A stretch of DNA of 64,000 bases from Monodelphis domestica (Eukaryota; Chordata; Mammalia; Didelphimorphia; Didelphidae): assembly GCF_027887165.1 (NCBI RefSeq), contig NC_077227.1, positions 64,738,607 to 64,802,606 on the forward strand, written 5' to 3'. A program made the translations under genes and the position numbers. Below, one piece after another: positions 32,909-43,784 of the stretch. Every line of letters starts with the position of its first letter. Within the stretch, counting starts at the first letter, position 1. The notes beneath the pieces are model-generated. The model ran no database searches. It had not been told where the DNA came from and saw nothing but the letters and a program-made list of their open reading frames with translations.

Positions 32909-33957
32909 TGTTTTAAATCAAATATTTAAGGTGGTCACCAGGGAAATATTCCCAATTATGAATCTACCCAAGTCAACTGGGTTTTATAGAGAATTTAATT
33001 TATAATACAATGAGGAATTAAAGAAAGAGAGAAAGAGTAAGAAAGGAATAGTATGAAGGGCCTTAAGCCAACATGGCCTACACCTGAGTCTTAAGAGAGA
33101 GATCAGTCAGTCCTTAATCACTCACCACAAGATCTGCGAAGCAAGGATTCTAGTGACACCAGGCCAGCATTATCTCAGCTGCTTTCACCAGCTCAATCCT
33201 CAATCTGAATGTTTCAGACTGTCTCGAGAGAGACGCTTCAAGGCAGCCTTTCCCAGCTGACTGTCTCAAAGGGCCTCTCTCCAGAGCCTCCAGAGGGACA
33301 GAGTCCCCTCAGAGGAGCTCCAGGGAGACCTCTTTAGAGATTGTCCTCCAAGAGCTTCCCTTCTTCAGAGCCTCTCCCAAGAGCCTTTCTCCAAAAGGAT
33401 TCCCATAAGAGATTTTGCTTTTTCTTATATAGGGGGTTTTCTCCTATGTCACCTCCCCTAAGTTCTTCCATCTACCAATCACAGTAGAAGTTTTCCAAAG
33501 GATAACCCATTCTAAAAACACTGCTGGGTCGACTAATCCCTTTAGTAAGTTTGAATCAGAAAAAACACTGTTGGGTCAACTAATCCCTTTAGTAAGTTTG
33601 AACCAGAAAAACTTCTGAATAGCTTTCACCTCTTTGCTCCTGGCAAGTTTACAAGTTTCCTGACCTTTAATAGGTACTTAGCATCCCTTTGTGTTTCTTC
33701 TAAAAATAGGCATGGCTTAAAGAACTTTTTGCCTCACTATAAGTATGGGCCCAAGTACCCTCATTGTTTAGCAAGGAGTTTTTTCCCCTAAAGCAGTCCT
33801 TAAGTATGGGTGGAGTAGAGGTCCTCCCATTTCTGATCCAAGTAGAGTTCTCACTGTCAAAATGGGGAATGTTCCCAGTAGGGAATTGTTCCAATGGAGA
33901 ATTCCCCAATGGGGAAATTTTTAACATTCACAAATCTGAGAAATTTCAAGATTCACA
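32909..33957 (-). mobile_element. Solo LTR, family 1, long form (fossil)
   Basis: On the minus strand it begins TGTGAATCTTGAAATTTC and ends at about 32909 in ...AAACA. A TATA-type box lies near 33430 and a purine/pyrimidine-rich transcribed part follows. Possible 4-bp duplications are gtct and atct. The U3 holds a direct repeat of about 46 bp (33514-33559, 33560-33606). It shares its start with the LTR at 34863-35409. No internal retroviral sequence adjoins; the element is a relic. Confidence 0.6.
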
Positions 33958-34205
33958 ATCTTATTTACAGATGTTTCTGGAAGCTGTTCCTTAGCCCCTG
34001 CCTCCGCATCATCTCATACTCTGGCTGTCAGTCTGTCAGGAAGCATCTGTTTGTCAATAAATATTTATTGCACATGCTATGTTCTTCTGGTGATACAGAG
34101 AAAGGCAAGAGAAAATCCTTGATCTCAAGGAGATTCTAATCTAAAGAGATAACAATGATAACTAGGGCCAAATAAGTGATAGAATGAATTATAAATAATC
34201 TAGCC

Positions 34206-34400
34206 AAGGCAGCTAGGTAGCTGGGTGGATAGAAAGCCAGGTCTGGAAATGGGAGGTCCTGGGTTCAGATTTGACCTCAGACATAATCTGAGCAGTGTGA
34301 TCCTGGCCAAGTCACTTAACCTATTATTGTCCAGCCCTTATCTCTCTTCTGACTTGGAACCAATACTTAGAATAAGTTCTAAGAATAGATAAGGGTGGTT
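34206..34400 (+). mobile_element. Type A SINE, plus
   Basis: 'aaggcagctaggtagctgggtggatag', 'gggaggtcctgggttcag', 'cagcccttatctctcttctg'. The tail is short. Confidence 0.88.
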
Positions 34401-34682
34401 TGTTTCTTTGTTTTTAAAAGAAAAGAAAACAACTTAACCCCATTTCTTCCTGTTATTTCCCCAGCAAGTTTCTTGAGCTCAGCATACTTTCTTCCTTGCT
34501 CTGAGACTTTTGAGAGGAGTTCCTTTTTTGCCATAAGTACTGAAACTTGAGTTTTAGCCATTGCTCTGTCACCAATCTTCTCACACTCTATTCCTAGACA
34601 CATCCTCTTCGGTTCAGTGATCCCTGGCTTCCTGGCCATTCCGTGTACAAGACACTCCATCCCTTGACTTCAAGCATTTTCT

Positions 34683-34815
34683 TTGACTGTCCCCCATGTC
34701 TGGAATGTTCTCTCTCTTTTACTCTGGTTACTGATCTCAGATTCCTTTAAATCTCAACTAAAATCTCCCCTTCTACAGGAAGCTTTCCCCAATCCCTGTA
34801 CATTCTTTCTGTTAA
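34683..34815 (+). mobile_element. L2 LINE 3' fragment
   Basis: 'ctgtcccccatgtctggaatgttctctc' and 'aaatctcccc...caggaagctttccccaatcc' are typical of the L2 3' end. Confidence 0.65.
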
Positions 34816-34834
34816 TCATTTTCTATTTATCGGA

Positions 34835-35572
34835 CCTCTGTCCATCAGTTTTCTTGGCAAAGTGTTATGGTTAAAATATCACCTTTTAAGATTGTTATAA
34901 TATTAAAACTACGGCTGCCAAGGAATTTACTTATGAAATTCCTAAAATGAAACACTCAAGTCAGAATGGAGTTTATGAGGATTAATCACAATGGGAGTAG
35001 GGAAAAGGAGAGGGAGAGAAGGAGAGAGGAGAAAAAGGAAAGGGGTTACTCAACCTCTGACCAAGGCAGAGGGAGATTAGGCCCAAAGGGCCAAGGTAGA
35101 AAGGAATCAGTCCTTGACTCACGTGACCAATCTGAAGGGAAGCTGTCTTTGGGCCTCCTCCCTGTTCAAGCTCCTCATACCAACTGGCATCTAGCCCTGT
35201 CCACAGGAAGTGAGCGAATTCCAGAGGCTGCTTTCTCCGTCACTTCCTGTGTCTCACATGTACCAATGGTGGCTCAAACTTGGCTTAGGACAGCCCAGGT
35301 GGGCAGTTAGTTATTTCTGATTTGTCATTGACTAGCACATGCCTGTGTAGTGTGGGTGTGCACAATTTTGGGTGCAAGATCAGGCAAGATGGAGATTTTA
35401 AAATTCACAAAAGATACTGGAATAGTTTGCCATTTCCTTCTCCAGTGTCAGACAGAGATTAAGTGACTCGCCCAAGATCACATACCTAGGAAATTTCTGA
35501 GGCTGGATTTGAATTTGGGTCTTCCTGACTCCAACCTCAATATTCTATCCATTGTGCCACATGCTTAATAAA
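34835..35572 (-). mobile_element. Type B SINE, minus, split by a solo LTR
   Basis: The left piece ends 'tttcttggcaaag' (34862). The right piece (35410-35572) continues 'aaagatactggaatagtttgccatttccttctcc ... gtgactcgcccaagatcac ... ctatccattgtgccac'. Removing the LTR and one AAAG restores a normal type B order. Confidence 0.88.
34863..35409 (-). mobile_element. Solo LTR, family 1, short form, in a SINE (fossil)
   Basis: 547 bp, minus-strand TGTGAATTTTAAAATCTCC to ...AACCATAACA, between AAAG copies (34859-34862 and 35410-35413). A 4-bp duplication fits a gamma/class I-type integration. Its start matches the LTR at 33957. The 114-codon frame across it is not a gene. Confidence 0.8.
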
Positions 35573-35877
35573 TATGTCAACTTATTGATTAATTAGCTTT
35601 GTGACCTTGAGTAAATCTTTTATATTCCTTGGGCTTCAGCTTCCTTAGTAGTCCAGAAAAGGGGCTTGATTAAAGTCCTGGCACATAATGAATGCCTGTC
35701 AACTAAATGATTTGAGCAATTTATGAAAGTCCCTGCTTGCTCTAAAAATCAAAGATACCTTGACCATTACAGCTAGTCTTAGCCAACAGATCCAGAAGGC
35801 AGTAATAAGGGCAGAAATTAGGGTTATTTTTTTCATCCCTAATGCCTTGCATAATAATGCTTAATAATATTTTATAA
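35573..35877. other. Non-coding stretch, no gene recognised
   Basis: A weak MIR resemblance at 35600-35710. Nothing else. Confidence 0.4.
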
Positions 35878-36036
35878 GGGGCAGCTAGGGATCATAGTAA
35901 AAAGTGCCCCAGGTCTGGAGTTGGGAGGATGTGGGTTTCAATGTGTCCTTAGACTCTTCTTAGCTGTGTGACCCTGAACAAGTCACTTAACCCTGATTGC
36001 CATTTGCCACTCTTCTGTCTTAGAAATATAAGTATG
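35878..36036 (+). mobile_element. Type A SINE with microsatellite tail
   Basis: 'aaggggcagctagggatcatag', 'tgtgtgaccctgaacaagtcac', 'ttgccactcttctgtcttag'. Its tail has grown into the AT/AG microsatellite that follows. Confidence 0.88.
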
Positions 36037-36037
36037 G

Positions 36038-36138
<101 letters not shown>

Positions 36139-36389
36139 ATTGAATTAACATTTGAGAAATTGTGAAGTTCCCTAAAATCATGGGTTATAGACTCCAGACC
36201 AGGACTTCTTGACAGTCTGAGGAAGCCTGTGGATCCCTTCTCAGAATCATGTTTTTAAATGCATAAAATAAAATGTATACAATTACAAAAGAAGCCCATT
36301 TTATAGAAATAAAGTTATGAAAATGTTTTTTAAAATGGACCATAGACCTCAGATTAAGGACCCTTGATCTAGAAATAGAAGGGACCTCT

Positions 36390-36545
36390 GGGGACATTCA
36401 GTTCAATCCCTCTCACTTTATAGAAGAGGGAAAGGAGTTCCATGGAGGTTAAGTGACTTGCCCAAAATCAGACAGCTAGTTGATAATAGAGATGGGAAAC
36501 AAACCCATGTCCTTTTACTCTAAAGAGCCAGTGTTCTTTCCAATG
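36390..36545 (-). repeat. MIR element
   Basis: 'ccctctcactttatagaagaggg', 'ggttaagtgacttgcccaaaatcagacagctagt'. Confidence 0.75.
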
Positions 36546-36664
36546 TATTTTAATCATCTTGGATGGCCCAAGGCTATAAAAGTCTGTGTCTTTAACAGTA
36601 ATATTCCTGTTATATTATATATATATATATAATATCCCTGGTAATACCATAGATTGATAATAAT

Positions 36665-36895
36665 GGAAAACCACCTGCTATAGGAAGTCTTTCTTAGACT
36701 CTCCTAGTTCTAATCCCTCTCCTCTGTTAATTATCTATCATTTATCCTGAACATAGATTATTTGTGTGTAACTGTTTGTATGTTGTCTCCCTCCCCCTCT
36801 AGAGCTGGACTATCTTTTACTCTTCTTTCTTTTCCTAGTGTTTAGTATTATGCCTGGCACTTAATAAATGCTTGTTGACTGGCTGATAGATAACC
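36665..36895 (+). mobile_element. L2/L3-type LINE 3' fragment
   Basis: 'aggaagtctttcttagactctcc' and the end 'gtgtttagtattatgcctggcacttaataaatgcttgttgactg'. Confidence 0.6.
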
Positions 36896-37009
36896 TGCAA
36901 AGAGTGAAAATAACAACCCGAAGAGCAATAGTAAGATATATGGTAGGTGTAAGCAGGTTACAGAGTGTTTTCATGATAACCTGTGTTTGAGAAGTGGTAT
37001 TATAAACTT

Positions 37010-37265
37010 TAGGAGCAAATAGGTAGCACAGAGGATAGAGTTCTGGGCCTGTGATCAGAAAGACCCTTCTTTGAGTTCAAATCCAGTCTCAGTTTTTACT
37101 AGCTTTGTGACCCTGGACAAGTCATTTCATCCTGTTTGCCTCCGTTCATCATCTGTAAAATGAGCTGAGAAAAGACATAGCAAACCACTCCAGTATCTTT
37201 TCTGTGATAACCCCAAATGGGGTCATAAACTATTGGACAAGATTGAAACAACTGAACAACATTAT
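37010..37265 (+). mobile_element. Type B SINE
   Basis: 'taggagcaaataggtagcacagaggatagag', 'gagttcaaatccagtc', 'caccactccagtatc'-like body and the end 'gaaacaactgaacaac'. Full length, diverged. Confidence 0.9.
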
Positions 37266-37447
37266 AAAATTCATCAAGTATATGCATGACTAGAAATGGG
37301 TCAATTGTGTTTCAGGAATATAAAACAAAATCTGGAAAACCTCAGTGAGTTGCTACTTTGACACCCACGGGGTAGGAAAAGAGGGGGGGGGAATGAAAAA
37401 TTCCAATAATTGGATTATTATTACTATTGTCTATCTATCCTTTGGGG

Positions 37448-37630
37448 TTGTTGTTTTTTTAATCTTACCTTCTGTCTTAGAATCAATACTATATATTGGT
37501 CCCAAGGCAGAAAAGCAGTTAAGCAATGGAGGATAAATAACTTGCCCAGGGTCACACAGCTAGGAAGTATTTGAGGCCAAATTTGAACCCAGGCTCTCTA
37601 TATACTGAACCACCTAGCTGCCATTTAGCC
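37448..37630 (-). mobile_element. Type A SINE, minus
   Basis: 'aatcttaccttctgtcttagaatcaatact', 'taacttgcccagggtcacacagctagg', 'accacctagctgcc'. Confidence 0.9.
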
Positions 37631-37635
37631 TGCAA

Positions 37636-38265
37636 TTTTGACATCATAGGGTAATGTCTTTTTTAATTGAAAATTTTTATTTAATGAATTAATTTAGAAT
37701 ATTTTTCCATGGTTACATGATTCATGTTCTTTCCCTCCCTTCCCCCCATCAACATGCAATTCCACTGGGTTTTACTTGTGTCATTGATCAAGATCTATTT
37801 CCATATTATTGGCATTTGCACTAGGGTGATTGTTTAGTCTACATCCCCAGTCATATCCCCATCAACCCATGTGATCAATCAGTTGTTTTTCTTCTGTGTT
37901 TCATAGGATTATGTCTTGACTTGCACACAACTTGGATTCAAGTGAGACAGAGTTGCCCAAAGTTGCCAGCCTTACCTCCTCTTCCAGAGTCATCAAAGTC
38001 CAATGGCAAGACCAAAGTCAGGGCTACTGGCAATGGCCTGGGATAGGGTGGATGACCTTATCATCTTTGATGGTTGATGGAGCTCTAAGTGTTCCACAGG
38101 AGTCTGCTTCAGCCGCCTTCGTGGCCATTGGAACAAATTGTTCTTGTCTGCCTATTCTTCCGGGGGAGGTCCTCACATGTCTGGGTTAGACATCCCAGGC
38201 TGAAGCCTATTTGTTATCCTCCACCTGGATTAGTCTGTCTGCTGAAATGGCTTTTATCCAGTGAA
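37636..38265 (+). repeat. Marsupial repeat of unknown class, copy 2, split by an L1
   Basis: The left piece 37636-37660 (gacatcatagggtaatgtctt) and right piece 37902-38265 align with copy 1 at 15408-15610, then extend about 150 bp further (ctctaagtgttccacagga, cttcgtggccattggaacaaattgttcttg). The L1 at 37661-37901 interrupts it. Frames here are not genes. Confidence 0.65.
37661..37901 (-). mobile_element. L1 3' UTR fragment, minus
   Basis: 'ttagaatatttttccatggttacatgattcatgttctttccctccc', 'tcattgatcaagatctatttccatattattgg'. The duplication is 37645-37660 against 37902-37917, 14/16 identical. Severely 5'-truncated (241 bp). Confidence 0.9.
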
Positions 38266-39139
38266 TTGGGTAGGTTTCCTTGCAAGGACTTATGGGAAAT
38301 TATGGATAAGAGTCCTATAGGTTGAGAAGTCATTGATGGATTTCCAATTATGTAAGTAGAAGTCCCCATAGCAGAAAAACCTTTCAAACTAAAGATACAT
38401 GGGATGTATCAAAGTACCTGTGCAAATGAACACAGTTGGAACTTCTAAAGAATTTATTATGTTGCAAAAGCCATCAGATTGAAGATTAGTAAAAACTTTA
38501 ATGTAAAAATGTTCATGAATGGAGGCTCTGGTCTCAAGCCTTTCTAGGGACTCTCTTTGCTGTGTAAATTATCCCTGATCCCCAATATCCTCTTGACTCC
38601 AACCCTTAACATGTGACAGGCTCAGCCTACAGAAAGTAATTATGGGGGCTGGCTGTGGTAAACTAGGCAGGTCCAGAGCTCAAGAGCAAAACATGCAAAT
38701 TAAAGAATGCCCCAGAAGGGTATGGTAGGAGACATACTAGCTTTACTTAAAAACAACTGGCAAAGGAATGGGGCTGGACTCTACATCTCTGGAGGAGGGC
38801 TTATATTTTGCTTGTATATCTTTCTGGTATAGGAAGGAAATCATGCAAATACAGTACACCAATAAGTGGGCAAAAATGAGGATATCTGCCCAGCAAAATA
38901 CTCTAAAGCATTTTTTATTCTTGTGGAGTTTTTTTAATGCTCATTAAAAGTCTAGCACCAAATATCTAATAAAGAATTTAGAATAGACTCTTTTCTTAGA
39001 ATCAGCCTGTTTTGTGGAAAACCACTGGTATATCTAATGCCCCTTTAATGTGTCAGTAATGTCTGAGGAGAGAAAGAAATCTCTTCTGTACCTGGTCCTT
39101 CCTGTCTCTGGATCATCCAAAGATAAGAAAAGATTGGTG
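38266..39139. other. Non-coding stretch, no gene recognised
   Basis: Mostly unique-looking sequence, unassigned. Confidence 0.4.
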
Positions 39140-39300
39140 AAATGGAATGAGCAGTGGTCTAGGATTCAGAAATCTTAAGTTCCAGTCTTGATTCACTAAC
39201 TCTATAATCCTAGATGAGTCAATTAACCTTCCTAGGACTCAGTTTTCTTTTCTATAAAAGGAAAGTGAAAAAGTTGTCCCCCTAGGTGATAGGCTCATAA
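39140..39300 (+). repeat. MIR element
   Basis: 'tctataatcctagatgagtcaattaaccttcctaggactcagttttcttttctataaaa'. Confidence 0.65.
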
Positions 39301-40684
39301 ATCTAGAGATGGAAGGAATCACGAGGTCTTCTCCCACTGTATAAATCTATGACTTCTGGGTCCTCTAGATGGGAAAAATCAAGATCATATAGAATCTCAG
39401 AAGTAGAAGGAATATCTGAAACCTTTAAATCCATCCCTTAACTGGGAAAAAAAAAAAGCATGTGTCTATAACATATCTGAGGAGTCAACTAGGCTTTGCT
39501 TGAATACTTCCAAGGAAGGGGAACCCACTATGGGCAGAGGCAATCTATTCCATTTGGGGGATAGCAATAATTATTCAAAGGTTTTGGTTTTTTGCTGGGT
39601 GGAGTTGTTTTGTTTTGTTTTTCACATAAAGTCTAGATTTACCACTGCAGCTTCTGACTCATTTTTTTCCTAGTTCTTCCCTCTAGGATCAACAAGGATG
39701 TACCTAATCCACTTTCACATAACAGCTTCAGAAGAGAGGATAAAAGAAGGAAGATTCTGTGATACTCCCTAACTGAAGCGTTTCCCACTGCCAGCCCCAT
39801 CACCAGGTAGGTCCCAGCAAGAAAGAAAGCTTTAGGCAGAATCAACCTGTTAGCTCAGCCAGGAAAAAAAAAGAAATGAAATGAAAAAAAAAGGAAAGGA
39901 AAGTCAGCAGTTTAGAAAGTATTTAACACGGATGGGATATGGAGTATAAGAAAAGACAGTCTATTTCTGAGCCTTCACACCAGGGGACCACTCTGAGCCA
40001 TTTGTTGCGATTATCTCCTTGACAACAGTGTGAAGCTCCCCTAATTTCTGTGGTCACTTTATATTTGTCTCCAATTCAAGGTCAGCAGCTATCTAGAGGA
40101 AACCTGATTGTATGATTAGGATCTGGAAAAGAATGGAAAGAAGATTTATGAGAAAAATCACCCTTCAAATGATTGCTTCTAAGATGAGCTTTCAAAGCAC
40201 TTAGGAATTCCACAGGACCTTTGTGTTTTCTGCTCAGACAATATTAATCTGCAGCATGCCATGGAGGAAAGAACTCTAGACTAGGAGTGAGGAGAAATGA
40301 GCCTTAATTAGAGATAGAAGTGGCAATCTTTTTCATTGGCAAAGGGAAGTTGTAGGAGAGGGTGGGCAGAGCCTAGAAAGTACAGATGATGGTCCAGATG
40401 CTGTGGTTTGAGGAGAGGGGATTGTCCGATGCTCAACCCAACAAGGCTTATTTCAGTGGAGGTGAACCAGTATGGAAGGTGGAGGCAAAGAACTGAGTAC
40501 TTTGTTACTGGATATAGTCACTGTGATTATTGCAGGAGGAAGGAGAACTTCCAAGAGAAGAAGGTTCACCTAACACCAAACTCATGTCCCTGGGTTTTGT
40601 TAAGGTTTTAGTTCTAACTCTCTGTGTGATTTTAGGAAAGCCAAAATTCCCTCTCTGGGTCCTAGTCTTCTCCTTACCTTTAAA
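39301..40684. other. Non-coding stretch, no gene recognised
   Basis: About 1.4 kb of mainly unique-looking sequence. Purine-rich A tracts are at 39860-39905. Open frames are short and featureless. Confidence 0.4.
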
Positions 40685-40695
40685 AAGAAGGGCTT

Positions 40696-40842
40696 CTGGT
40701 CTCAGTAACTTTCTAGCTGTGTGACCCTGGGCAAGTCACTTAACCCCCATTGCCTAGCCCTTACCACTCTTCTGCCTTGGAACCAATACACAGTATTGAC
40801 TCCAAGATGGAAGGTAAGGGTTTAAAAAAAAAGAAGAAGAAG
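40696..40842 (+). mobile_element. Type A SINE, 5'-truncated, with TSD
   Basis: 'tgtgtgaccctgggcaagtcac' to 'ggaaggtaagggttt', an A/AAG tail, and an 11-bp duplication AAGAAGGGCTT at 40685-40695 and 40843-40853. Confidence 0.9.
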
Positions 40843-40884
40843 AAGAAGGGCTTAACAAAGGGGATTTTAAAGGTTCTTAAATAC

Positions 40885-41134
40885 CTATATTTATTTTTCA
40901 GTCACATCCAACTCTCCATGATCCCATTTGGAGTTTTCTTGGCAGAAATACTAATGTCTTGCCATTTTCCTTTCCAGCTCATTTTATAGAGGAGGGAACT
41001 TGGGCAAACTGGGTTAAAGGACTTGTCCAGGGTTACATAGCTAGTAAGTGTCTGAGGTCAGATTTGAACTCAGGAAGATGAATCTTCCTGACTCCAGGCC
41101 CAACACTTTATCTATTATACCATCTCACTGCCCC
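40885..41134 (-). mobile_element. Type B SINE, minus
   Basis: 'ccatgatcccatttggagttttcttggcagaaat', 'aggacttgtccagggttacatagctagtaagtgtctgagg', 'cctgactccaggccc', 'ctcactgcccc'. Confidence 0.9.
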
Positions 41135-41240
41135 TTCTATCTATCTATGATCCCATAGAAATCCCATAGATATACCTTTCTGTATCTCAGTTTCTTCCTC
41201 CATATAATTGGGGAATAATATTGGTAACCTTTTATTATAT

Positions 41241-41284
41241 TATTATATTATAATATTGGTATAATATACCAATATAATATAATA
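41241..41284. repeat. AT-rich near-perfect palindrome
   Basis: The arms TATTATATTATAATATTGGTAT and ATACCAATATAATATAATA meet around a 3-base centre (AAT), with a 3-base size difference between arms. The flanking 'ataatattggtaa' is itself duplicated (near 41215 and 41279). Confidence 0.85.
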
Positions 41285-41499
41285 TTGGTAAAGCCCTTTT
41301 TAGCTTTAACGTTCCATGAACAACATCACACTCTCCAGAAAGAAGTAAAAAAAATATTATCCCCATTTTATGGATAGGCAAATCTGAGCTCCAGACCAGC
41401 TAAACATTTTGATTAAGGTAATCCAGCATTCAGTTAACACTCAGATACAAAGCCTATCTATGTAAGAGAGAGGTACAGAGTATTATGCTAATAATAACA

Positions 41500-41740
41500 G
41501 CTGGCAGTTCTATAGTACCATGAAGTATGCAAAGCTCTTTGAATACATAATCTCCTTTGAGTCTCACAGAAATGCATTATCATTATCCTGAATTTACAGA
41601 TAAGGAAACTGAAGTTTATCCCCAGTTAGTGGTGCCATGATGCTACAGGTAGCAAATGTCACAGGCAGGATTCAAACCCAAGTCTTTGTGATTCTCAAGC
41701 CCTGTATGCATACTATGTAGTATTCTGTACCACTTATCCC
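41500..41740 (-). repeat. MIR element
   Basis: 'caaagctctttgaatacataatctcctttgagtctcacag', 'ttacagataaggaaactgaag', 'gtcacaggcaggattcaaaccc'. Confidence 0.75.
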
Positions 41741-42404
41741 TGCTAAGTATAGGAGTGGAAAAAAGAAGGAAGTAAATTTCTAGAAGTTTTCAACTCTTAG
41801 AGCCACATTCTTTGCAGCAAATAAGACCCTTTTACTTGTATAGATGTAGCCGACACATTCATTAGGACAGTATGTGGAGAGGTTCAGGAGTCCTTGAAGC
41901 TAATCACAAGTTTCCATCATAGCATTAACTGAGAAGCCCTCTCCATGGAGATCACGGATGTCTCTCCTATTAACAAAAAGCATTTGCTGGATGAACCATG
42001 CAGCAGCTTGTCGGAAAATATTGGAGATTACACGCCAGGTGTTCGAAGAAGCATCCTTCAAACCCAGTCAAGCGTTGTATGCCTGGGAGAAAAAAATTAA
42101 AAATCTATAGAATCTCCTTCAAAACTAAGGTTTGGTTTTCCCTCCTTAATAGGAAATTTAAAAGACCTCATAAAGAACTGAGTTTGTGTACTATACTCTT
42201 CCATATGGGGACTCTGTCCATACAGCTTTGCACTGTGGATGATTTATTATATTATTAATTTCTTCCTATGGGAGCGTCCTCTGTTGATGTGAAGGAAAAC
42301 TAAAGTAAGTCATTAATCATGGAGACACACCTCTTTGCAGTCAATTACTTGGATAAAAAAATTCAGGTTGGGTCCATTTTACATTCTCCCTCCAGCATCA
42401 TTTT
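41741..42404. other. Non-coding stretch, no gene recognised
   Basis: Nothing assigned. Confidence 0.4.
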
Positions 42405-42840
42405 CTTCTTGTTGTTGCTGTTCAGTCATGTCTGACTCTTTGAGACTCCATGGACTGTACTGTCTATGGGAGTCTGGGGGCAAAGATACTAGAGTGGTTT
42501 ATCATTTCTTTCTCCAGTGGATTAAGGCAAACTGAGCTTAAGTGACTTGCCTAGGCTCTCATAGCTAATATCTGAGATTGTCTTGAATTCAGGTCTTCCT
42601 TATTTCATTAAGCCACCTAGCTGCCTCCAGCATCATTACCCATATTCAACCCCCCCCCCTATAATCCTTACCTTCTGTCCTAGAATCTATGCCCTGTTTA
42701 AAAAAAAAAAACAGTAAGGGCTAGGCAATGGGGGTTAAGTGATTTGCCCAGGGTCACACTGACAGGAAATGTCTGAGGCTAGATTTGAACCCAGAATCTC
42801 CCAACTCTAGGCTTGGTTCTTAATCCACTGAGCTATCCCT
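42405..42840 (-). mobile_element. Type B then type A SINE, both minus
   Basis: 42405-42625 is type B ('tgctgttcagtcatgtctgactctttgagactccatgg'). 42655-42840 is type A ('ccttaccttctgtcctagaatctatg ... ccactgagctatccctgcc'). They are tandem neighbours but independent insertions. Confidence 0.88.
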
Positions 42841-42894
42841 GCCTATATTTAATTCTCTGTGTTGTAATGAAAAAAAAAATGTGTGCTAAGATTC

Positions 42895-43210
42895 AAGACT
42901 TGGATTCTAGTTCCATCTTTGATGCTGTTACTGGGTAATAATGGGCTGCACCTATCATTTCCCTGGGCCTCAGTTTCTCTATGTGTAAAAATGAAGAGAT
43001 TGGGTTAGGGGTGCAGTATCCAAGGTTCATAAGATCAGATTTAGAACTTCAAGGAATCTTAGAGATCATCCAGTCAGTCTATCTCCCTCATTTTACACAT
43101 GAGGAAACCAAATCCTAGAAAGGGATAGGGATTTATTTGGGGTCACATAGGTAGTAAGTAGGTGAGCTGAGATCTGAACCCAGGTTCTCTAACTCAAATT
43201 CATCACTTTT
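42895..43210. repeat. Two MIR elements, opposite orientation
   Basis: 42895-43030 sense ('ccctgggcctcagtttctctatgtgtaaaaatgaag'); 43065-43210 reverse ('ctccctcattttacacatgaggaaacc ... ggtcacataggtagtaag'). Confidence 0.75.
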
Positions 43211-43735
43211 TGCCATTTCACATGAGGGTACATAACAACAAATCCTTAGAGAAAACCTTGTATTCCATCCTCAGATAGACCGACAATAGGGAGAATAGCA
43301 TGAATATTCTTAGTTGGGGTGAGCTTAGAGGGGTAATTTATCTAAATTTATTTTTTATTTTAAATACAATTTAAAATTTAAATAAAATTATTATTATATA
43401 AAACCATTTATATAAATGAGGGGAAAAAATCTAAGCTACTCTTCCGGTATAGAAGCTTAGGGTACTTACCTGGTTACCCAAAATACCACAAATTAAACCA
43501 GAGACAAAATGCTGGGGCAAGGGAAAAGTGACACTTTCCTACTTATAGGAAATTCACATTGATTCCATGTCAACTTCTTCCCCTCTTCCCCCCCCCCACC
43601 CCTAGGGACAGTGTCTCCTGAAAGAGAAAACTATCTCCTTAATAGAAAGGACTTAGAGGGATTGGGAATGGTGGGGGGGGGGGGGACACAAACAACTAGG
43701 GACCTCCCAGGGCCAGTGAAACACAACCCTTGCAA
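43211..43735. other. Non-coding stretch, no gene recognised
   Basis: Homopolymer C (43587-43597) and G (43673-43684) runs. No gene. Confidence 0.4.
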
Positions 43736-43738
43736 TTA

Positions 43739-43781
<43 letters not shown>
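43736..43781. repeat. (TA)n microsatellite
   Basis: Nearly pure TA repeat next to an AATAAAATTGCTTTT end (minus strand). Confidence 0.95.

Positions 43782-43784
<3 letters not shown>

Noticed and set aside
34966-35310. 114-codon frame with an Arg/Glu-rich start
   Set aside because: Lies wholly within a solo LTR and starts in a purine-rich tract.
32909-35409. Two similar LTRs as the ends of one provirus
   Set aside because: They differ almost twofold in length, each has its own flanking duplication, and the DNA between them is SINE, L2 and unique sequence, not retroviral.
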